Positions 5,577-6,933 of a stretch of 6,933 nucleotides of DNA are shown here, piece after piece. This DNA is from Alphaproteobacteria bacterium. Its GTDB lineage: Bacteria; Pseudomonadota; Alphaproteobacteria; ATCC43930; CGMCC-115725. The translations under genes were made by a program, and so were the position numbers. Under the pieces are notes generated by a model. It searched no databases, was not told the DNA's origin, and worked only from the letters and a program-made list of their open reading frames with translations. The first letter of the stretch is position 1. Each line of letters starts with the position of its first letter. The stretch covers positions 1 through 6,933 of the forward strand of contig JAFMSA010000223.1 of assembly GCA_017353855.1 (NCBI GenBank), in the 5' to 3' direction.

Positions 5577-6284
5577 ATGAAGCTGAACGGCGCGACCATT
5601 CCCGAGACGATCGTGCGGCGCGTGATCGCCCAGCGCGGCACGGAGCACTCCTTTGCCGATCTCCACCCGGCGCGCACGGCACTCGTCGTCATCGACCTGC
5701 AGCACGCTTTCATGAACGATGCGGTAGACTATGCGCCGGTGCCGGCCGCCCGCGACATCGTGCCCGCGGTCAACCGCCTTGCAGCGGCCATACGCCAGAC
5801 CGGGGGAGGCGTGTTCTGGGTGAGGATGACGCATGACGAGCGTAGCTCTGCCGAATGGTCGGTAGCCTACCAACTTCCCACGGATGAATTCCGCGACAAA
5901 CGCATCGCCGCACTCTCCGAAGGTACGCTCGGCCATGAACTGTGGCCGGAGCTCGACGTGCGGCCGGAGGACGAAATCGTCAGGAAATACCGCTATAGCG
6001 CCTTCCTGCCGGGGACCTCGGAGCTCCCCGAACGACTGCGCGCTCGTGGCTTCGACACGGTGCTGATCACCGGTACGGTCACAAATGTGTGCTGCGAAAG
6101 CTCGGCGCGCGACGCCAATATGACGAATTTCCGCACGATCATGGTCAGCGATGCCAACGCCGCGCTCACCCGGGAATTGCATGACGCGTCGCTGAGCGCC
6201 TTCTACATGACCTTTGGCGACGTCATGGACACCGACATGATCATTGCCAGCCTGCAGCGCGCCCGGTCGGCGCGGGCGGCTTGA
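5577..6284 (+). CDS. Isochorismatase-family cysteine hydrolase
   Basis: This 235-residue cytoplasmic hydrolase belongs to the cysteine hydrolase superfamily, whose members cleave amides such as nicotinamide, biuret, ureidoacrylate and N-carbamoylsarcosine. The catalytic triad is present: D40 in VVIDLQHAF, K137 in VRKYRYSAF, and nucleophile C172 in TGTVTNVCCESSARDA. The preceding GTVTN supplies the cis-peptide/oxyanion segment. A nucleophilic cysteine argues for amide hydrolysis rather than vinyl-ether cleavage as in true isochorismatases, which lack it. TNVC-ES-RDA resembles RutB- and biuret-hydrolase-like subgroups, but the substrate cannot be read from sequence. The ATG at 5577 is preceded by GGGGGA six bases upstream; earlier in-frame ATGs at 5463, 5481 and 5526 would add an Arg-rich, non-homologous extension. 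A strong ribosome-binding site and a 26-bp gap link it to the aldolase gene, so the two are probably one operon. Confidence 0.88.
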   Translation: MKLNGATIPETIVRRVIAQRGTEHSFADLHPARTALVVIDLQHAFMNDAVDYAPVPAARDIVPAVNRLAAAIRQTGGGVFWVRMTHDERSSAEWSVAYQLPTDEFRDKRIAALSEGTLGHELWPELDVRPEDEIVRKYRYSAFLPGTSELPERLRARGFDTVLITGTVTNVCCESSARDANMTNFRTIMVSDANAALTRELHDASLSAFYMTFGDVMDTDMIIASLQRARSARAA

Positions 6285-6288
6285 ACCG

Positions 6289-6301
6289 CCTTGCGGCAAG
6301 G
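6289..6301 (+). promoter_or_regulatory. Small intercistronic hairpin touching the aldolase ribosome-binding site
   Basis: CCTTG (6289-6293) pairs with CAAGG (6297-6301) around a CGG loop, so the stem includes the first G of the Shine-Dalgarno GGAGG (6301-6305). It could mildly tune translation of the aldolase, but a 5-bp stem in GC-rich DNA is weak evidence. Confidence 0.15.
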
Positions 6302-6310
6302 GAGGAAGCA

Positions 6311-6933
6311 ATGCAAGAAAATCGGGTCAAACGGATCTTGCGCGAGGGCGGGCTCGCACTGGGCACGCATGTCGGCGGAATAGCCGATCCGCAAATCGTC
6401 GAGATCATCGGGCTCGCGGGCTTCGATGCGGCTTTCATCGATATGGAGCACACCAGCTTCGACCTGCACGATGTGCAGTCGATGGTAATGGCGGCCGAGC
6501 GGGTCGGGATCACGCCGATTGTCCGCACACCCGGGTTCGACCCGGCCTTTGTTCTCCGGTTGCTGGATATGGGCGTGCAGGGTATCCAGGTGCCGCATGT
6601 CGACAGCGCCGCAACCGCCCGCGCGGCGGTCGGGGCGGTACGTTATCCGCCACTTGGCGACCGCGGCATGGCGGCCGGCAGCCGGGCCGCCGAATACGGC
6701 CGGATCCGGCTGGTCGAACATATGGCGCAGTCCAACCGCGAGATCATCCTCGCCTGTATGATCGAGGACATTGCGGCGGTCGAGCGGATCGACGAGATCG
6801 CCGCAATCGACGGTGTCGATCTGCTCGCGGTCGGACCGTCGGACCTGTCCCGCTCGCTCGGCGTCAGTGGTCAGTCCGACCATCCGAGGCTCGTCGCGGC
6901 AATCGACCGCGTGCGCGATGCGGTAAAGCGGGG
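6311..6933 (+). CDS. HpcH/HpaI-family class II aldolase, C-terminus beyond the window
   Basis: The window holds the first 207 codons of a protein normally about 250-260 residues long; the frame is open at the edge. The family consists of metal-dependent pyruvate aldolases with a TIM-barrel fold that split 2-keto-4-hydroxy acids into pyruvate plus an aldehyde (HpaI, RhmA, GarL). The key residues are present: E46/H47 in IDMEHTSFD (catalytic base region), R72 in VRTP (carboxylate/pyruvate binding), the GVQGIQVPHV strand (89-98), YPPLGDRG (112-119), and metal ligands E152 in MIED and D178 in GPSDLS, spaced 26 residues apart as in E. coli HpaI. The start has an excellent ribosome-binding site, GGAGG five bases before the ATG. 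It is the second gene of the hydrolase operon. Because the missing part contains the last barrel helices and part of the subunit interface, substrate preference cannot be judged. Citrate lyase beta-type members of the wider superfamily are less likely given the HpaI-like motifs. Confidence 0.9.
   Translation, partial: MQENRVKRILREGGLALGTHVGGIADPQIVEIIGLAGFDAAFIDMEHTSFDLHDVQSMVMAAERVGITPIVRTPGFDPAFVLRLLDMGVQGIQVPHVDSAATARAAVGAVRYPPLGDRGMAAGSRAAEYGRIRLVEHMAQSNREIILACMIEDIAAVERIDEIAAIDGVDLLAVGPSDLSRSLGVSGQSDHPRLVAAIDRVRDAVKR

Noticed and set aside
4968..6311. A 447-codon minus-strand open frame opposite the hydrolase gene
   Set aside because: It overlaps the motif-complete cysteine hydrolase in antisense, crosses the divergent control region and runs into rbsK out of frame. 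It is a shadow of the real genes.
1..6933. CRISPR arrays, tRNA/rRNA genes, transposases, integrases, phage genes or defence genes
   Set aside because: No regularly spaced repeats, cloverleaf-type segments or recognisable mobile or defence proteins were seen on either strand.

Overview
The window is GC-rich, gene-dense bacterial DNA. It most likely comes from an alphaproteobacterium, perhaps a Rhodospirillales-like lineage. The evidence is the gene order rlmH – gpmI – S41 carboxy-terminal protease – rppH, which is an old conserved alphaproteobacterial neighbourhood, together with strong G/C bias at third codon positions. The exact taxon cannot be fixed from this sequence alone.

Left part (1-4055, all on the + strand) is housekeeping. 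It starts with the last 32 codons of rlmH (23S rRNA pseudouridine-1915 methyltransferase). A 405-bp gap follows, containing hairpins and an AT-rich island. Next comes a complete gpmI (cofactor-independent phosphoglycerate mutase), then a 227-bp gap with a possible promoter and a REP-like hairpin. A complete secreted S41 protease gene (ctpA type) follows, and 9 bp after it rppH (Nudix RNA pyrophosphohydrolase), read from a GTG start. From memory of related genomes, an EnvC-like M23 peptidase gene usually sits between gpmI and the protease, and a divergent polysaccharide deacetylase gene between the protease and rppH. Neither is here.

Middle part: rppH converges on a ribokinase-family gene (rbsK-like, minus strand, 4223-5122). 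The 167 bp between the stop codons hold GC-rich dyads without T-tracts.

Right part (5123-6933) is a metabolic accessory module. A 454-bp region separates rbsK (leftward) from a rightward pair: a complete isochorismatase-type cysteine hydrolase and, 26 bp later, an HpcH/HpaI-family class II aldolase that runs off the window. The divergent region holds two good dyad symmetries that could be operators. It also holds a 47-codon open frame with coding-like third-position GC whose stop overlaps the rbsK start as ATGA. That frame is either a small unrecognised gene or the tail of a decayed one.

No tRNA, rRNA, CRISPR array, transposase or integrase was seen. The window is mostly ordinary. The points most worth a second look are the divergent control region, the small frame in front of rbsK, and the missing members of the gpmI–ctpA–rppH cluster.
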